Assembly: GCF_024748695.1 (NCBI RefSeq)
Contig: NZ_CP087176.1
Span: 1,357,501 to 1,421,500 of the forward strand
Length of the DNA: 64,000 nt
Direction: 5' to 3'
Origin: Pseudomonas sp. B21-040
Lineage (GTDB): Bacteria; Pseudomonadota; Gammaproteobacteria; Pseudomonadales; Pseudomonadaceae
The notes under the pieces were generated by a model. It was not told where the DNA came from, ran no database searches, and saw only the letters and a program-made list of their open reading frames with translations. Positions 19,236 through 29,238 of the stretch are shown here, one piece after another. Position 1 is the stretch's first letter, and every line of letters begins with the position of its first letter. A program made the translations under genes and the position numbers.

Positions 19236-20450
19236 ATGTCCGTCACCGCCACTCCCGCCAGCCTCGCGCCGGATCACCACGCCCAGTTCATCGACCTGCT
19301 GCAAACCAGCCTCGACGCCAACGCATTCATCAAACTGGTATTGGCCAAGTACGTCGGCACCGAAGCGGACTTGCAGCGGCTGATCATCAAGCAAACCACG
19401 GTCAAGGATCAGCCTTGCCTGTCCTTCGTCTACCGCTATAAAACCCGCGATATCACCAAAAACCTGGCGCTGGCCGAAGGCGTCGCGACCATTGCCGCTT
19501 TGCTGCCGGCCTCGTTCAAAAATGCGCATTTGTTGTCGTTGACGGACGAAGCCCAGCTCGAATACAGCAAAAAGGGCAAGTCTTCGCTGTTCAAGAGCAA
19601 ACCTCAGCAATTACGTGAAGTACCGTCCGCCGAGCACAACCGCGAGAAAAACCGCTTCCTCGACCTCAGCCGTCCGTTCCTCGCCGACCTTGGCGTGACC
19701 AACAGCAAGCACGAGCTGATCCCGGCGATGTCGCGCAAGTGGAAGCAGATCAACAAGTTCATCGAAGTCTTCAGCCATGCACTGACCACCTCGCCGCTGG
19801 CGCTGGACAAACCGGTGCAAGTGGCGGATTTCGGTTCGGGCAAGGGTTACCTGACGTTCGCCATCCATGACTACCTGCGCAACACCTTGAACGCCGAAGG
19901 TGTGGTGACGGGCGTCGAACTGCGCGAAGAAATGGTCAACCTGTGCAACGCCGCGGCTGCGAAGCTTGAGCATCCAGGGTTGGCGTTCAAGTGCGGGGAC
20001 GTGCGCAGCGTGGCGCCGAGCGAGCTGGACGTGATGATCGCGCTGCATGCCTGCGACATTGCCACGGACTACGCGATTCACACTGGCATCCGTTCCGGCG
20101 CGTCGATCATCATGTGCTCGCCGTGCTGCCATAAACAGATTCGCCTGCAAATCCAGAGCCCGGCATTACTCAAGCCGATGCTGCAATACGGCCTGCATTT
20201 GGGTCAGCAGGCGGAAATGGTCACTGACAGCCTGCGTGCGCTGTACCTTGAAGCCTGCGGCTACGAAACCAAGGTGTTCGAGTTCATCTCGCTGGACCAC
20301 ACCAACAAGAACAAGATGATTCTGGCGGTCAAACGCGCCGAGCCGGTGGACCCGACTCAGCTGTTGGTGAAGATTGAAGCGCTGAAGGATTTCTACCACA
20401 TCAGCGAGCATTGCCTGGAGACCCTGCTGCGGGCTGACGGCTTCCTCTAA
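19236..20450 (+). CDS. SAM-dependent methyltransferase with large N-terminal domain
   Basis: This 404-residue protein has a class I methyltransferase core in the second half. Motif I is VADFGSGKGYLTFAIHDYL (about residues 191-209), followed by VTGVELREEMVNLC and DVMIALHACDIATDYAI. CSPCCHKQ carries a cysteine pair. The family resembles the PF13679 methyltransferases (METTL25/RRNAD1-like), which may act on RNA. The N-terminal ~180 residues hold no domain I recognise. It is monocistronic between two repeats. Confidence 0.82.
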   Translation: MSVTATPASLAPDHHAQFIDLLQTSLDANAFIKLVLAKYVGTEADLQRLIIKQTTVKDQPCLSFVYRYKTRDITKNLALAEGVATIAALLPASFKNAHLLSLTDEAQLEYSKKGKSSLFKSKPQQLREVPSAEHNREKNRFLDLSRPFLADLGVTNSKHELIPAMSRKWKQINKFIEVFSHALTTSPLALDKPVQVADFGSGKGYLTFAIHDYLRNTLNAEGVVTGVELREEMVNLCNAAAAKLEHPGLAFKCGDVRSVAPSELDVMIALHACDIATDYAIHTGIRSGASIIMCSPCCHKQIRLQIQSPALLKPMLQYGLHLGQQAEMVTDSLRALYLEACGYETKVFEFISLDHTNKNKMILAVKRAEPVDPTQLLVKIEALKDFYHISEHCLETLLRADGFL

Positions 20451-20461
20451 ACACGACACTC

Positions 20462-20530
20462 CTGTAGGAGCACTGCTTGCTGGCGATGGCGATTTCAAAG
20501 GCGCCATCGCCAGCAAGCTGTGCTCCTACG
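20462..20530. repeat. REPIN, short-loop form
   Basis: CTGTAGGAGCACTGCTTGCT (continuing GGCGATGGC) and its mirror GCCATCGCCAGCAAGCTGTG (continuing CTCCTAC) are separated by only a few bases, between convergent genes. Confidence 0.9.
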
Positions 20531-20533
20531 GGA

Positions 20534-21424
20534 TTACGCGGTGGCCACACGCGCCGGTTTGACTGCTGTCTTGCGCCCCAACATCACCGTCACGATCACC
20601 CCGGCGGCAAACAGCCAGGTGATCGGCTCGATGTGCTCGCCGAAGAACAGTGCCGAGAAGGCGATGGTGAAGAAGATCTGCAGCAGCTGGATCTGACTGA
20701 CCCGGGCAATACCGCCCATCGCCAGCCCGGCATACCAGGCAAAGAAACCGATGAACTGCGAGAACAGCGAGACGTAACCAAACGCCCACCAGGTCTTGGC
20801 CGAAATCTCGCCCTGATGCTGCAACGCCAGGTACACCACTGGCCCGATCAGCAGCGGCGTCGAGAGCACCAGCGCCCAGCAGATCACCTGCCAGCCGCCC
20901 ATCTCCTTGGCCAGCCGACCGCCCTCGGCGTAGCCCAAACCACCCACGGCAATCGCCCCGAGCATCAGCAAATCACCGGCCTGAATGCTGCCGGCGCCGC
21001 TGATCAACGCATAACCCAGCACCAACGCACTGCCCAGTGCGGCGCAGGCCCAGAAGGCTTTCGACGGTCGTTCGTGGGACAACCACGCGGCGTACAGCGC
21101 CACGCACAGCGGTTGCAGGCCGTTGACCAATGCCCCGTGGGACGCCGGCAAGGTTTGCATGGCCCACGCCGACAACACCGGAAAACCGAGAATGACCCCG
21201 GCGATCACCAGCGTCAGGCCTTTGACCTGCTTCCAGGTTGGCCATTTCTCCCGCCGCCACAGCAACAACAACGCCGCCGGCACCGCCGCAAACAGCGCCC
21301 GGCCCAGGCCGTTGAGCAGCGGATGCAGTTCCTGCACGACGATGCGTGTGAAGGGCAGGGTGAGGCTGAAGATCACAACGCCGAGCAGGCCGAGGGCCAT
21401 GCCGGTGTTTTCGCGCGAGGACAT
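20534..21424 (-). CDS. EamA/DMT-family permease
   Basis: This 296-residue protein has about ten transmembrane helices in two EamA repeats (about residues 8-140 and 150-285). It starts MSSRENTGMALGLLGVVIFSLTLPFTR. The second repeat carries QLLQIFFTIAFSALFFGEHI, the conserved E-containing helix of drug/metabolite exporters. The substrate is unknown. It is a single gene flanked by REPINs at both ends. Confidence 0.9.
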   Translation of the reverse strand: MSSRENTGMALGLLGVVIFSLTLPFTRIVVQELHPLLNGLGRALFAAVPAALLLLWRREKWPTWKQVKGLTLVIAGVILGFPVLSAWAMQTLPASHGALVNGLQPLCVALYAAWLSHERPSKAFWACAALGSALVLGYALISGAGSIQAGDLLMLGAIAVGGLGYAEGGRLAKEMGGWQVICWALVLSTPLLIGPVVYLALQHQGEISAKTWWAFGYVSLFSQFIGFFAWYAGLAMGGIARVSQIQLLQIFFTIAFSALFFGEHIEPITWLFAAGVIVTVMLGRKTAVKPARVATA

Positions 21425-21534
21425 GATGGCAACCAGAATCGAGGGTGGCGGGAAGAGTCTTCATCTAGCCACAAACCGCGCCGGCTGCGCTGTTACAGCT
21501 AGGCGCAGAGTTATCCGTACAGTTTGAGGACGTT

Positions 21535-21617
21535 ATCGCGGGCAAGCCATGCTCCCACAGTTGACCGCATTCCAAAGGGAGACTCGGTCAACTGTGGGAG
21601 CATGGCTTGCCCGCGAT
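21535..21617. repeat. REPIN in opposite arm order
   Basis: The left arm ATCGCGGGCAAGCCATGCTC (continuing CCACAGTTGAC) is exactly mirrored at the right (GTCAACTGTGGGAGCATGGC continuing TTGCCCGCGAT). The CGCGAT ends face outward here, opposite to most other copies in the window. Confidence 0.9.
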
Positions 21618-21719
21618 GAACGATGACGCGATCCGTCAGGTAGTAGCTGGTTATTACCCGACCTGCCGGATAGGGACTACCTTGAATACTCCCAAGCATT
21701 TCCCAGAGGAGTTCTCCCC

Positions 21720-22301
21720 ATGGCGGCTAAAAAAATCCTGATGCTGGTCGGCGACTACGTCGAAGACTACGAAGTAATGGTGCCATTCCAGGCACTGCTG
21801 ATGGTCGGTCATACCGTGCACGCCGTCTGTCCGGACAAAATCGCCGGCCAGACTGTGCGCACGGCCATCCACGATTTCGAAGGCGACCAGACGTACAGCG
21901 AAAAGCCCGGCCACCTGTTTGCCCTGAACTTCGATTTCGCCAAGGTCGCTGAAGCGGACTACGACGCGCTGCTGATACCGGGTGGTCGTGCGCCGGAGTA
22001 CCTGCGCTTGAACGAAAACGTCCTGGGCCTGGTGCGAGCGTTCGACAAGGCCGGCAAGCCGATTGCCGCCGTTTGTCACGGCGCGCAATTGCTGGCCGCA
22101 GCTGGCGTACTCGAAGGTCGCGAATGCAGCGCCTACCCGGCCTGTGCTCCGGAAGTGCGTCTGGCCGGCGGTACGTACATCGACATCCCGGTGACACAGG
22201 GCCACGTTCAAGGCAATCTGGCCACAGCCCCGGCCTGGCCGGCACACCCGAGCTGGCTCGCGGGTTTCCTGGGTTTGCTGGGCACCAAAATCACGCTGTA
22301 A
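21720..22301 (+). CDS. DJ-1/PfpI-family protein
   Basis: This 193-residue protein has a flavodoxin-like fold with the nucleophile elbow [18 protein letters not shown] (reactive Cys at about residue 120) and the conserved acidic residue in [10 protein letters not shown]. PfpI/DJ-1 proteins act as glyoxalases, chaperones or deglycases on damaged molecules. A small ribbon-helix-helix gene starts 14 nt downstream and is probably co-transcribed. Confidence 0.9.
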   Translation: MAAKKILMLVGDYVEDYEVMVPFQALLMVGHTVHAVCPDKIAGQTVRTAIHDFEGDQTYSEKPGHLFALNFDFAKVAEADYDALLIPGGRAPEYLRLNENVLGLVRAFDKAGKPIAAVCHGAQLLAAAGVLEGRECSAYPACAPEVRLAGGTYIDIPVTQGHVQGNLATAPAWPAHPSWLAGFLGLLGTKITL

Positions 22302-22315
22302 CGAGGGAATTGTCC

Positions 22316-22624
22316 ATGTGCGAGCTCTACGTCAAGGCCGATCCGATCCTCTACGAATCGCGCTCTCGCTCGCTGCGCATCTGCGGGGTGGTGACGACCC
22401 TGCGGCTGGAGAATCAGTTCTGGGACATCCTCAGTGAGATCGCCGAGGTCGACGGCATGAGCACCAACCAACTGATCGCCAAGCTGTACGAAGAAGTGAT
22501 GGATTACCGGGGGGAAGTGGTGAACTTTGCGTCGTTCTTGCGGGTGAGTTGCATGCGGTATCTGAGTCAACGAAGGGGGGTGGCGCCAGAGTTGTCGGTG
22601 GTTCGGACGGTGACCCGACAATGA
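22316..22624 (+). CDS. Ribbon-helix-helix domain protein
   Basis: This 102-residue protein has a predicted RHH core (about residues 19-60: LRICGVVTTLRLENQFWDILSEIAE followed by MSTNQLIAKLYEEV), resembling the PF13467 group of RHH proteins. GAGGG lies about 8 nt before ATG 22316. It follows the pfpI gene directly and may regulate that transcription unit. The target is unknown. Confidence 0.8.
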   Translation: MCELYVKADPILYESRSRSLRICGVVTTLRLENQFWDILSEIAEVDGMSTNQLIAKLYEEVMDYRGEVVNFASFLRVSCMRYLSQRRGVAPELSVVRTVTRQ

Positions 22625-22703
22625 GGTCGGTTCAGGCGACAAATGTCCCTGGCGGGTCTTTACTCTGAAGCGCCAAACCTCTCAATTGCCAAGGAGAAAG
22701 AGC

Positions 22704-23048
22704 ATGTCTGGATGGTACGAATTGAGCAAAACCAGCAGCGGCCAGTTTCGCTTTGTATTGAAAGCGGCCAATGCCGAAACCATTCTGAGCAGCGAGCATT
22801 ACACGACCCGTGGCGCTGCTGAAAACGGCATTGCCTCGGTGCAGAAAAACAGCCCGCTGGATGAGCGCTACGAGAAAAAGACCACCAAGGATGGCCATCC
22901 TTACTTCAACCTCAAGGCGGCCAACCACGAAATCATCGGTAGCAGCGAAGCCTATTCCTCCGAGGCCGCGCAGGAAAAAGGCATCGCCAGCGTGAAGGCC
23001 AACGGTCCGACCACGGTGATCAAGGACAAGACGTTACCGGTGCTCTAA
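22704..23048 (+). CDS. YegP-family protein (two DUF1508 repeats)
   Basis: This 114-residue protein is built of two tandem ~50-residue DUF1508 units: GWYELSKTSSGQFRFVLKAANAETI and YEKKTTKDGHPYFNLKAANHEII, each followed by SSE.Y.....AENGIASVK. An AAGGAG lies 7 nt before ATG 22704. The function is unknown; the family is widespread and small. Confidence 0.92.
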   Translation: MSGWYELSKTSSGQFRFVLKAANAETILSSEHYTTRGAAENGIASVQKNSPLDERYEKKTTKDGHPYFNLKAANHEIIGSSEAYSSEAAQEKGIASVKANGPTTVIKDKTLPVL

Positions 23049-23091
23049 ACAACAACCTGCTCTCACACTGGATCTGAGGTGTTCACATCCT

Positions 23092-23118
23092 CTGTGGGAG
23101 CGGGCTTGTTCCGGGCGG
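23092..23118. repeat. Single degenerate REP
   Basis: CTGTGGGAGCGGGCTTGTTC (continuing CGGGCGG) is a lone REP arm without a matching partner, 30 nt from the end of the DUF4917 gene. Confidence 0.7.
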
Positions 23119-23149
23119 CATTGCGACAAAGGCGTCGAGCCCGTCAACG

Positions 23150-24178
23150 CTAAACCTCAACCGGAACCGTCAGCTTCGGACTGCCCAGGGCATGGGTTTT
23201 AGAATCAAAGAACCGCAGCTCACTTCCAGTCCCCTCAAACACCTTCGCGTAATGGCGCTTCTGATGCTCAATAAACGCCTTGCTGCGCGGGTAGATCGAG
23301 ATCGCCACCACCTTCGGCTGCGCTTGGCGCAACGCATGAACAATGTGGCTGTCCTGCTCGCCCAGGGCATGACCGAAGAGGCACAACCCCTCTGCGTGCC
23401 CCAATAACTGCTCATAACAAAACGACAAATAGTCCGAGCTGCGAATGGTCTTGAGCTTGTCCTGCGCCGGCCCTTCGTTGACGAACAGCGGCACGTCATC
23501 AAGGGTCTTGATCGTATTGTTGATCGCAAAACTGCCGAGCAGCGTGCCCTCGGTCGACATCAGTTTGCGCGCCGTGCCGTCCTGGTTGCGCACCAGATGC
23601 AGGCCGCCGTGCAGGTACAGCAAACGGGTTTTATCGGTCGCCGTGGCGCTCAGGTCAAAGCCCGGCTCGGTGCCCTGGAACAGGTCGCTGACCGCGCCCG
23701 GTTGATGCTGGATGGCCCAGTAGTTGAGCAGGTCATAGTTGGTGGTGAACACCGTCCGGTAGCTGGCCAGTTCCTGGTTGATAGCCGCCAGGGTCGAAGG
23801 CACCACCAGTCGCCACGGAATGTGGACCGCATGCACGGTGTTGATCAGCGCTTCCTTGATCGCGTAGTAGCGATTGCGCGGTGCGGCAGAACTCACGGCC
23901 AGCGCCTTGTTGACCCGGCTCGTGGTTTTCAGGGCGCTCAGCACTTGCTCGAAACTGCGTGTCTGCATCGCCTCGAACACGCTCAGCTCCGATTGGCTCA
24001 GCGGTTTTTCTTCGACGGTGCGTGCATTCTCGAACAGCGAGTCGTAACCAAAATCGTCCCACACGGCGCGGCTGGCGCCGTTGCCCACCAGCAAACCGCT
24101 GAACGAGGCGGTGGCGCGCAAGGCGTTCCAGTCTTCAAGTTGGGCATCAACATCCTGGAAATCGGTCATTGCGGTCAA
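23150..24178 (-). CDS. DUF4917-family protein with SIR2-like motifs
   Basis: This 342-residue soluble protein belongs to a family annotated as DUF4917. Visible motifs are those of SIR2-like domains: an N-terminal SGLLVGNGASRAV loop (about residues 27-39), FTTNYDLLNYWA, LYLHGGLHL and GLCLFGHALGEQDSHIV. SIR2-like folds bind NAD, and stand-alone versions often act as NAD-depleting or sensor modules in anti-phage systems. The assignment to SIR2 is inference from motifs. It stands alone and diverges from yiaY. Confidence 0.75.
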   Translation of the reverse strand: MTAMTDFQDVDAQLEDWNALRATASFSGLLVGNGASRAVWDDFGYDSLFENARTVEEKPLSQSELSVFEAMQTRSFEQVLSALKTTSRVNKALAVSSAAPRNRYYAIKEALINTVHAVHIPWRLVVPSTLAAINQELASYRTVFTTNYDLLNYWAIQHQPGAVSDLFQGTEPGFDLSATATDKTRLLYLHGGLHLVRNQDGTARKLMSTEGTLLGSFAINNTIKTLDDVPLFVNEGPAQDKLKTIRSSDYLSFCYEQLLGHAEGLCLFGHALGEQDSHIVHALRQAQPKVVAISIYPRSKAFIEHQKRHYAKVFEGTGSELRFFDSKTHALGSPKLTVPVEV

Positions 24179-24325
24179 TGTCTCAAAGCAAAAGGTCTGA
24201 TGGGCGGCGACTTTATCACGACCATGACTTGAGCCAGATCAAGTTACTGCGTGAGCGAAGGGTCGAAGCTGTGGGCGTCCCGCTGGATCGGCGTCGCCGA
24301 TTCGGCCCAGCCAGGAGAATCGCTC

Positions 24326-25474
24326 ATGAGCAGCACGTTTTTCATTCCCTCCGTGAACATCATGGGCACCGGTTGCCTCGACGAAGCCATGGACGCCATT
24401 GGCAAGTACGGCTTTCGTAAAGCGCTGATTGTCACCGACGTTGGGCTGGCCAAGGCCGGCGTAGCGAAAATGCTTGCGGAAAAACTGGCGATGCAGGACA
24501 TCGACTCGGTGATCTTCGACGGCGCCAAACCAAACCCGAACATGGCCAACGTCGAGCTCGGGCTGGGCTTGTTGAAGGAAAACCGCTGTGATTTTGTGGT
24601 GTCTGTCGGTGGTGGTTCGCCCCACGACTGCGCCAAGGGCATCGCGTTATGTGCGACCAACGGCGGGCAGATTCGCGACTATGAAGGTGTCGATCAATCG
24701 AGCAAACCACAGCTGCCGCTGATCGCAATCAATACCACCGCCGGCACCGCCAGCGAGATGACACGTTTTTGCATCATCACCGACGAATCGCGCCACGTGA
24801 AAATGGCCATTGTCGACCGCAACGTCACGCCGCTGCTGTCGGTCAACGACCCGGCGCTGATGGTCGCCATGCCCCAGGGGCTGACGGCAGCCACCGGTAT
24901 GGATGCATTGACCCACGCCATCGAAGCGTACGTCTCCACCGCAGCCAACCCGATCACCGATGCCTGCGCCCTGAAGGCGATCACGTTGATCAGCAACAAC
25001 CTGCGACTGGCGGTACGCAACGGCGGTGACATGGCTGCGCGGGAAAACATGGCCTATGCGCAGTTCCTCGCTGGCATGGCGTTCAATAACGCGTCTCTGG
25101 GTTATGTCCACGCCATGGCTCACCAACTGGGCGGGTTCTATGACTTGCCTCATGGAGTCTGCAACGCGGTACTGCTGCCCTACGTTCAGGGCTTCAACGC
25201 TCAGGTTTGCGCCCCACGCCTGACCGAGGTGGCTCATGCGATGGGCGCCGACATTCGTGGTTTGAGCCCTGAAGAGGGTGCTCAATCGGCTATTGCAGCG
25301 ATCCGTCGACTGTCCAGTGATGTGGAAATCCCTGCCGGGTTGCGTGAGCTAGGCGTCAACCTCAACGACGTCCCCATGCTTGCCACCAATGCGCTGAAAG
25401 ACGCCTGCGGTTTTACCAATCCCCGGGCGGCGGATCAGAGCCAGATCGAGGAGATTTTCCGTAGCGCCTTTTAG
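24326..25474 (+). CDS. yiaY: Iron-containing (group III) alcohol dehydrogenase, YiaY-like
   Basis: This 382-residue NAD-dependent dehydrogenase has [14 protein letters not shown] (dinucleotide loop), [15 protein letters not shown], and iron ligands in [32 protein letters not shown] 24326, after AGGAG, is used; an earlier in-frame ATG at 24251 has no support. It matches E. coli YiaY in length. ErcA-type enzymes of Pseudomonas are close relatives. It is convergent with the MFS gene, with the two stop codons overlapping. Confidence 0.9.
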   Translation: MSSTFFIPSVNIMGTGCLDEAMDAIGKYGFRKALIVTDVGLAKAGVAKMLAEKLAMQDIDSVIFDGAKPNPNMANVELGLGLLKENRCDFVVSVGGGSPHDCAKGIALCATNGGQIRDYEGVDQSSKPQLPLIAINTTAGTASEMTRFCIITDESRHVKMAIVDRNVTPLLSVNDPALMVAMPQGLTAATGMDALTHAIEAYVSTAANPITDACALKAITLISNNLRLAVRNGGDMAARENMAYAQFLAGMAFNNASLGYVHAMAHQLGGFYDLPHGVCNAVLLPYVQGFNAQVCAPRLTEVAHAMGADIRGLSPEEGAQSAIAAIRRLSSDVEIPAGLRELGVNLNDVPMLATNALKDACGFTNPRAADQSQIEEIFRSAF

Positions 25475-26637
25475 GCCGTTTTGCGACCGGGCGCGAGCAT
25501 GACACACAGCATCGCGCCCAACGCCAGCAAGGTGCAGAGCAACGACAACGGCCAGGCCTGTTCACTGGCGATCAGGCTGGCAATCGCGCCAATGGACGCG
25601 GCCATCAGTTGATGAATGAAACCGCTCAACGCCATCGCATAAGCGCCGCCGACCGGTGAGCCGTCGTTGGCCAGCGACAGGCTGATCGGGTAGGTCAGCG
25701 ACTGCCCGAACACCGCCACGCAATAGGGCAACCAGAACAGCAGGGCAATGGAGGTGCCGGCGATGCTGCCCAATAACATCACCGCACTCCCGGTCAGCAC
25801 CAGCCCCACGCCGGCTTCCATCAGTCGACGCTGACCAGTGCGCAGTACCAAGGCATTGACCCCCAACGCCCCCAAAAAATACGCCGCGCTGATCGGCCAG
25901 CCCAACAGCCCGTATTCCACCGCCGACCAGTTGAACGGTCCTTGCAGAATCAACGGCGCGGCAGTGTTGAAGGCGACGATCACCCCATAACCGAGGCCGC
26001 CGGTGAGGGCCGGCAGCAAGAAGGCACGATCGCGCAGAATGCGCCTGTAACTCGGCCAAGCAGACGACTGCACATTACCCTCGGTCAAAACCGCAAACGG
26101 GACCCGCGCCACGACCGCCGCCATCAGCAGGCTCACGCCACCCAGCAGATAGAAAATCGCCGGCCAGCCCAGCGCCACCTGAATCACCGACCCCAGGTAC
26201 TGGCCGATTCCCAGCGCCACCACGAATGAAATCGAAATCCATGACAACGCCTTGGCCAACAGATCGCCGCGGAAACTGTCGCGGATCAACACCCGTGCCA
26301 TGACTGAAATCCCGCTGGCACCAATGCCTTGAAGCAGCCGAAAAAACAGAAACGATTCAAGTGTTTGGCCCAGCGGCAGTGCGAGGTTTCCCAACCCATA
26401 AATGCCCAGCGCCGCGAGCAATACCGGTTTACGACCGATGCGCTGACCGAGGCTGCCCCAGAACAACATCGGCAGCGCCATCCCGATCAAGTACACCGCC
26501 AGGCCCCAGGATACTTGCGAGGCGTCGGCGGACAGATGCCGAGCCATCTCCGGCAGCGCCGGCAGGTAAATGCTCATGCCCAGTTGAGCGAGAAAAACCG
26601 TGCTGCAGGTGACGAGGAGGGTGGTGCGGCTCTTCAT
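25471..26637 (-). CDS. MFS exporter (Bcr/CflA-like) paired with an oxoamine-synthase-like enzyme
   Basis: This 388-residue protein with 12 predicted helices starts at ATG 26637 after AGGGAAG. DHA1 features are [21 protein letters not shown] and the motif-A-like [14 protein letters not shown]. It is related to Bcr/CflA and chloramphenicol-type exporters. It starts 17 nt after the stop of the PLP enzyme at 26655, so the two form a two-gene operon. Export of the enzyme's product is the simplest reading. Confidence 0.9.
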   Translation of the reverse strand: MKSRTTLLVTCSTVFLAQLGMSIYLPALPEMARHLSADASQVSWGLAVYLIGMALPMLFWGSLGQRIGRKPVLLAALGIYGLGNLALPLGQTLESFLFFRLLQGIGASGISVMARVLIRDSFRGDLLAKALSWISISFVVALGIGQYLGSVIQVALGWPAIFYLLGGVSLLMAAVVARVPFAVLTEGNVQSSAWPSYRRILRDRAFLLPALTGGLGYGVIVAFNTAAPLILQGPFNWSAVEYGLLGWPISAAYFLGALGVNALVLRTGQRRLMEAGVGLVLTGSAVMLLGSIAGTSIALLFWLPYCVAVFGQSLTYPISLSLANDGSPVGGAYAMALSGFIHQLMAASIGAIASLIASEQAWPLSLLCTLLALGAMLCVMLAPGRKTA

Positions 26638-26654
26638 GACATCTTCCCTGGTGT

Positions 26655-27890
26655 TCAGTCGCCGAGGACTGCGGCGGGTGTACATAAAAGCTCGGTGAGG
26701 AGCTGACAAAAGTGGCGGATCAGCATCGGTTCCATGTCCGCCCGCAAAGTGATTCTGAGAGCGGCCTTGCCTTGTGCAACCACAGGGAAAAATACCGCCG
26801 AGGTCAAGAAACCGAGGTTGGCCAATTCGATGGCGATGCGGTTGGCCGGCGCCGCATCCCCGCAGTGGATCAAGCGAATCGCCATGTTGCTGCCGTGCTG
26901 TGCGGTTCGGATCAGGCTGTCAAAGAGGCGGATATTAACCTGAAGTTTTTCCTGTAACGCAGCAAATGCCGGCGTTTGATGCAGCTGGATGGAGGCTCTG
27001 CCCGCGCCGATGGCCGCGCTGTTCAGGCTTTGCGACCAATTGCTGGGGCCGCCGTAGCGTTGAATCAGCTTTTTCTGCCGTTCATTGCCCAGCATCACCA
27101 GCCCGCCGCTGGCGCCAAATGACTTGGCCAATGAGGCGACGATCAGGCCGTCATCTTCCAGGGCCTGAAACCTGGGGCGCGCCAGGCCGGCACCGAATGT
27201 ACCAACGGTGGATAGAGCATGGGAGTCGTCAAGGTAGAGAAACAACCCATAACGGTCCTTCAGATACAAAAGGCTGTCCATGTCGGCGACCCCGCCCATG
27301 CTGTACGCACCGTCGGCAACATACGCGACCCTGCTGTTTTGCTGGCACTGGGTTTCGAGGAAATCCATGTCGTTGTGCGGACTGGTCACGACCCTGGTTT
27401 CATCGGCGCAGGCGGCTTTGAGGTGATTCATCGAGTAGTGCGCCAAACGGTCAAACACCATCACCGGCGGCCGGTTCTCGGTGAACACGCCGCTGGCCAG
27501 CAGCGGCAGGATGCCGGCACTTGCTGCGCTGCACGACAAGGTGCTCAAACAGGTGGCGCCGAACAATGCTGATAGCTCGGTTTCGTACTGATCGAGGATC
27601 GTCAGTTTGCAGCGGTTTTTTGAGTTGGCGACGCGCAGAGTGCCGGTTTCCCATAAGGTGGTCATGGCGCCGTCGAGCAGATCAGGGTGGTGATCCAGGC
27701 CCAGGTAGGAGGTGGTGCAGAAGTGATGAAACGCACGTCCGTGCTGGTCAACCATGCGGTTGCTGCTTCTGATGTCGACATTCAGTCCCGCGACTTTCCC
27801 CGCTTCTGCGGTTTCCCAGTCGTGATCGGCCAGCGCGACCAGTTTTCGATAGTTGGTGAAGGTATTTGCCGCGTGCGTTGTCTGGTCCAT
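26655..27890 (-). CDS. PLP-dependent alpha-oxoamine-synthase-like enzyme
   Basis: This 411-residue fold-type I PLP enzyme is related to 8-amino-7-oxononanoate synthase, KBL, serine palmitoyltransferase and CqsA. The core runs from YLGLDHHPDLLDGAM through the cofactor Asp in YLDDSHALSTVG (Asp221, His224) to the Schiff-base lysine in ASLAKSFGASGG (Lys256). The usual small-residue loop before the lysine (GTFGKA.G) is altered. Such enzymes join an amino acid to an acyl-CoA or acyl-ACP. There are no other biotin genes here, and an exporter follows directly, so a secreted amino-ketone or related metabolite is inferred rather than biotin synthesis. Confidence 0.8.
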   Translation of the reverse strand: MDQTTHAANTFTNYRKLVALADHDWETAEAGKVAGLNVDIRSSNRMVDQHGRAFHHFCTTSYLGLDHHPDLLDGAMTTLWETGTLRVANSKNRCKLTILDQYETELSALFGATCLSTLSCSAASAGILPLLASGVFTENRPPVMVFDRLAHYSMNHLKAACADETRVVTSPHNDMDFLETQCQQNSRVAYVADGAYSMGGVADMDSLLYLKDRYGLFLYLDDSHALSTVGTFGAGLARPRFQALEDDGLIVASLAKSFGASGGLVMLGNERQKKLIQRYGGPSNWSQSLNSAAIGAGRASIQLHQTPAFAALQEKLQVNIRLFDSLIRTAQHGSNMAIRLIHCGDAAPANRIAIELANLGFLTSAVFFPVVAQGKAALRITLRADMEPMLIRHFCQLLTELLCTPAAVLGD

Positions 27891-28090
27891 TTGAAGTGTC
27901 TGTCCTTGAGTGGTGAAGCCGTCCGTGTGTGTTGCCAGACTTTACAGAGTGCGACGTTGCCGCTGAATCGGCCGTTTCCGCTTCGGTCGAGTGTTACAAG
28001 AGATTTATGTGTAGGGCGATAGCGGTGTGGATGTGGGGCAAAACCCGGTTATCCTGCCCATTCAGCCGCGCAGAAGTCATCGAGCCCTCC

Positions 28091-28999
28091 ATGCTGCAAA
28101 GAAGCCTGATCCGCCGTCTCGACCTGCTCACCCTGCAACTGTTCGTCGCCGTCCATGAAGAGGGCACGCTGACCCGTGCCGCCGCGCGTGAAGCCATCGC
28201 GGTGTCGGCGGCCAGCAAGCGCCTGGTGGAGCTGGAAGACGCGTTGGGCATCAGCCTGTTCGTGCGCCAGGCGAAGGGGATGACCCTGACGCCGGCCGGC
28301 GAAACCTTGCTGCACCACGCGCGGCAGATGCTGTTCAACGTCGAGAAAATGGGCCTTGAACTGGGCGAGCACAGCCACGGCATTCGCGGCTATGTGCGGA
28401 TGCTCGCCAACCTGTCGGCGATCATTCAGTTTTTGCCCGAGGACTTGCGCGACTTTTCCGAGCGTCATCCGCAGGTCAAGACCGACCTCGAAGAGCGCCC
28501 CAGCAGCGGCGTGATTCAAGGGGTGCTGGACGGTGTGGCGGACCTGGGCATTTGCTCGATCGACAGCGACACCAAGGGTTTGCACAGCGTGCTGTACCGG
28601 CAAGACAAGCTGGTGGTGTTGATGCTGCCCGATCACCCGTTGGCGAGCCGTTCGAACCTGGCGTTTGCCGACACCCTGGACAGCGATTACGTGGGTTTGC
28701 ATGCCGCCAGTTCGATCAACATGCGCACCCATGCCGCCGCTCGCAAGGCCGGCAAAGTGCTGCGGTTGCGCATTCATGTGCCGGGATTCGACGCCATGTG
28801 CCGGATGGTGCAGGCCAACATGGGCATCGGCATTCTTCCGCTAAAGGCTTATGAATTGTTTGGCCGGGCGCTGGGGTTGCACGCAGTGCCGTTGACGGAT
28901 GACTGGTCGGATCGAGCGTTGATCATCGTGGTGCGGGACGAAGCGGCGTTGTCGCCGGTGAGCCGGATGTTGTTTGAACAGTTGCGCGGGCAGGTCTGA
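28091..28999 (+). CDS. LysR-type transcriptional regulator
   Basis: This 302-residue protein has the LysR winged HTH (about residues 10-65, LQLFVAVHEEGTLTRAAAREAIAVSAASKRLVELEDAL) and the substrate-binding domain after residue 90. It diverges from the oxoamine-synthase/exporter pair and lies on the same strand upstream of the CoA-transferase/lyase/transporter genes. It could control either side; control of the catabolic genes is more usual for this arrangement. Confidence 0.9.
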   Translation: MLQRSLIRRLDLLTLQLFVAVHEEGTLTRAAAREAIAVSAASKRLVELEDALGISLFVRQAKGMTLTPAGETLLHHARQMLFNVEKMGLELGEHSHGIRGYVRMLANLSAIIQFLPEDLRDFSERHPQVKTDLEERPSSGVIQGVLDGVADLGICSIDSDTKGLHSVLYRQDKLVVLMLPDHPLASRSNLAFADTLDSDYVGLHAASSINMRTHAAARKAGKVLRLRIHVPGFDAMCRMVQANMGIGILPLKAYELFGRALGLHAVPLTDDWSDRALIIVVRDEAALSPVSRMLFEQLRGQV

Positions 29000-29025
29000 T
29001 CATTCTCGGTTGAATGGGCGGGCCT

Positions 29026-29102
29026 CATCGCGGGCAAGCCCGCTCCCACAGGGTTTTCTGGCGTGACATAAATCCAGTGTGGGAGCGGGCTTGCCCGCGA
29101 TG
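29026..29102. repeat. REPIN between lysR and the CoA-transferase gene
   Basis: CATCGCGGGCAAGCCCGCTC (continuing CCACAG) is mirrored by GTGTGGGAGCGGGCTTGCCC (continuing GCGATG). The CGCGAT ends face outward. Confidence 0.9.
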
Positions 29103-29238
29103 ACTGACCTGAGTTTGCCGACAATCTCCAACCGAGCGTTCGCGTTTCACGAACGCCCGTTGCCAACTGAAGGTTGGATTCCTTGACCCCCGCTCCTCTA
29201 GCCTTGGCACATATTCCAAGAATAAGAGGTAACTTGCG

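Noticed and set aside
26655..27890. BioF, biotin synthesis
   Set aside because: The lysine loop differs from BioF, no other bio genes are near and the partner gene is an exporter.
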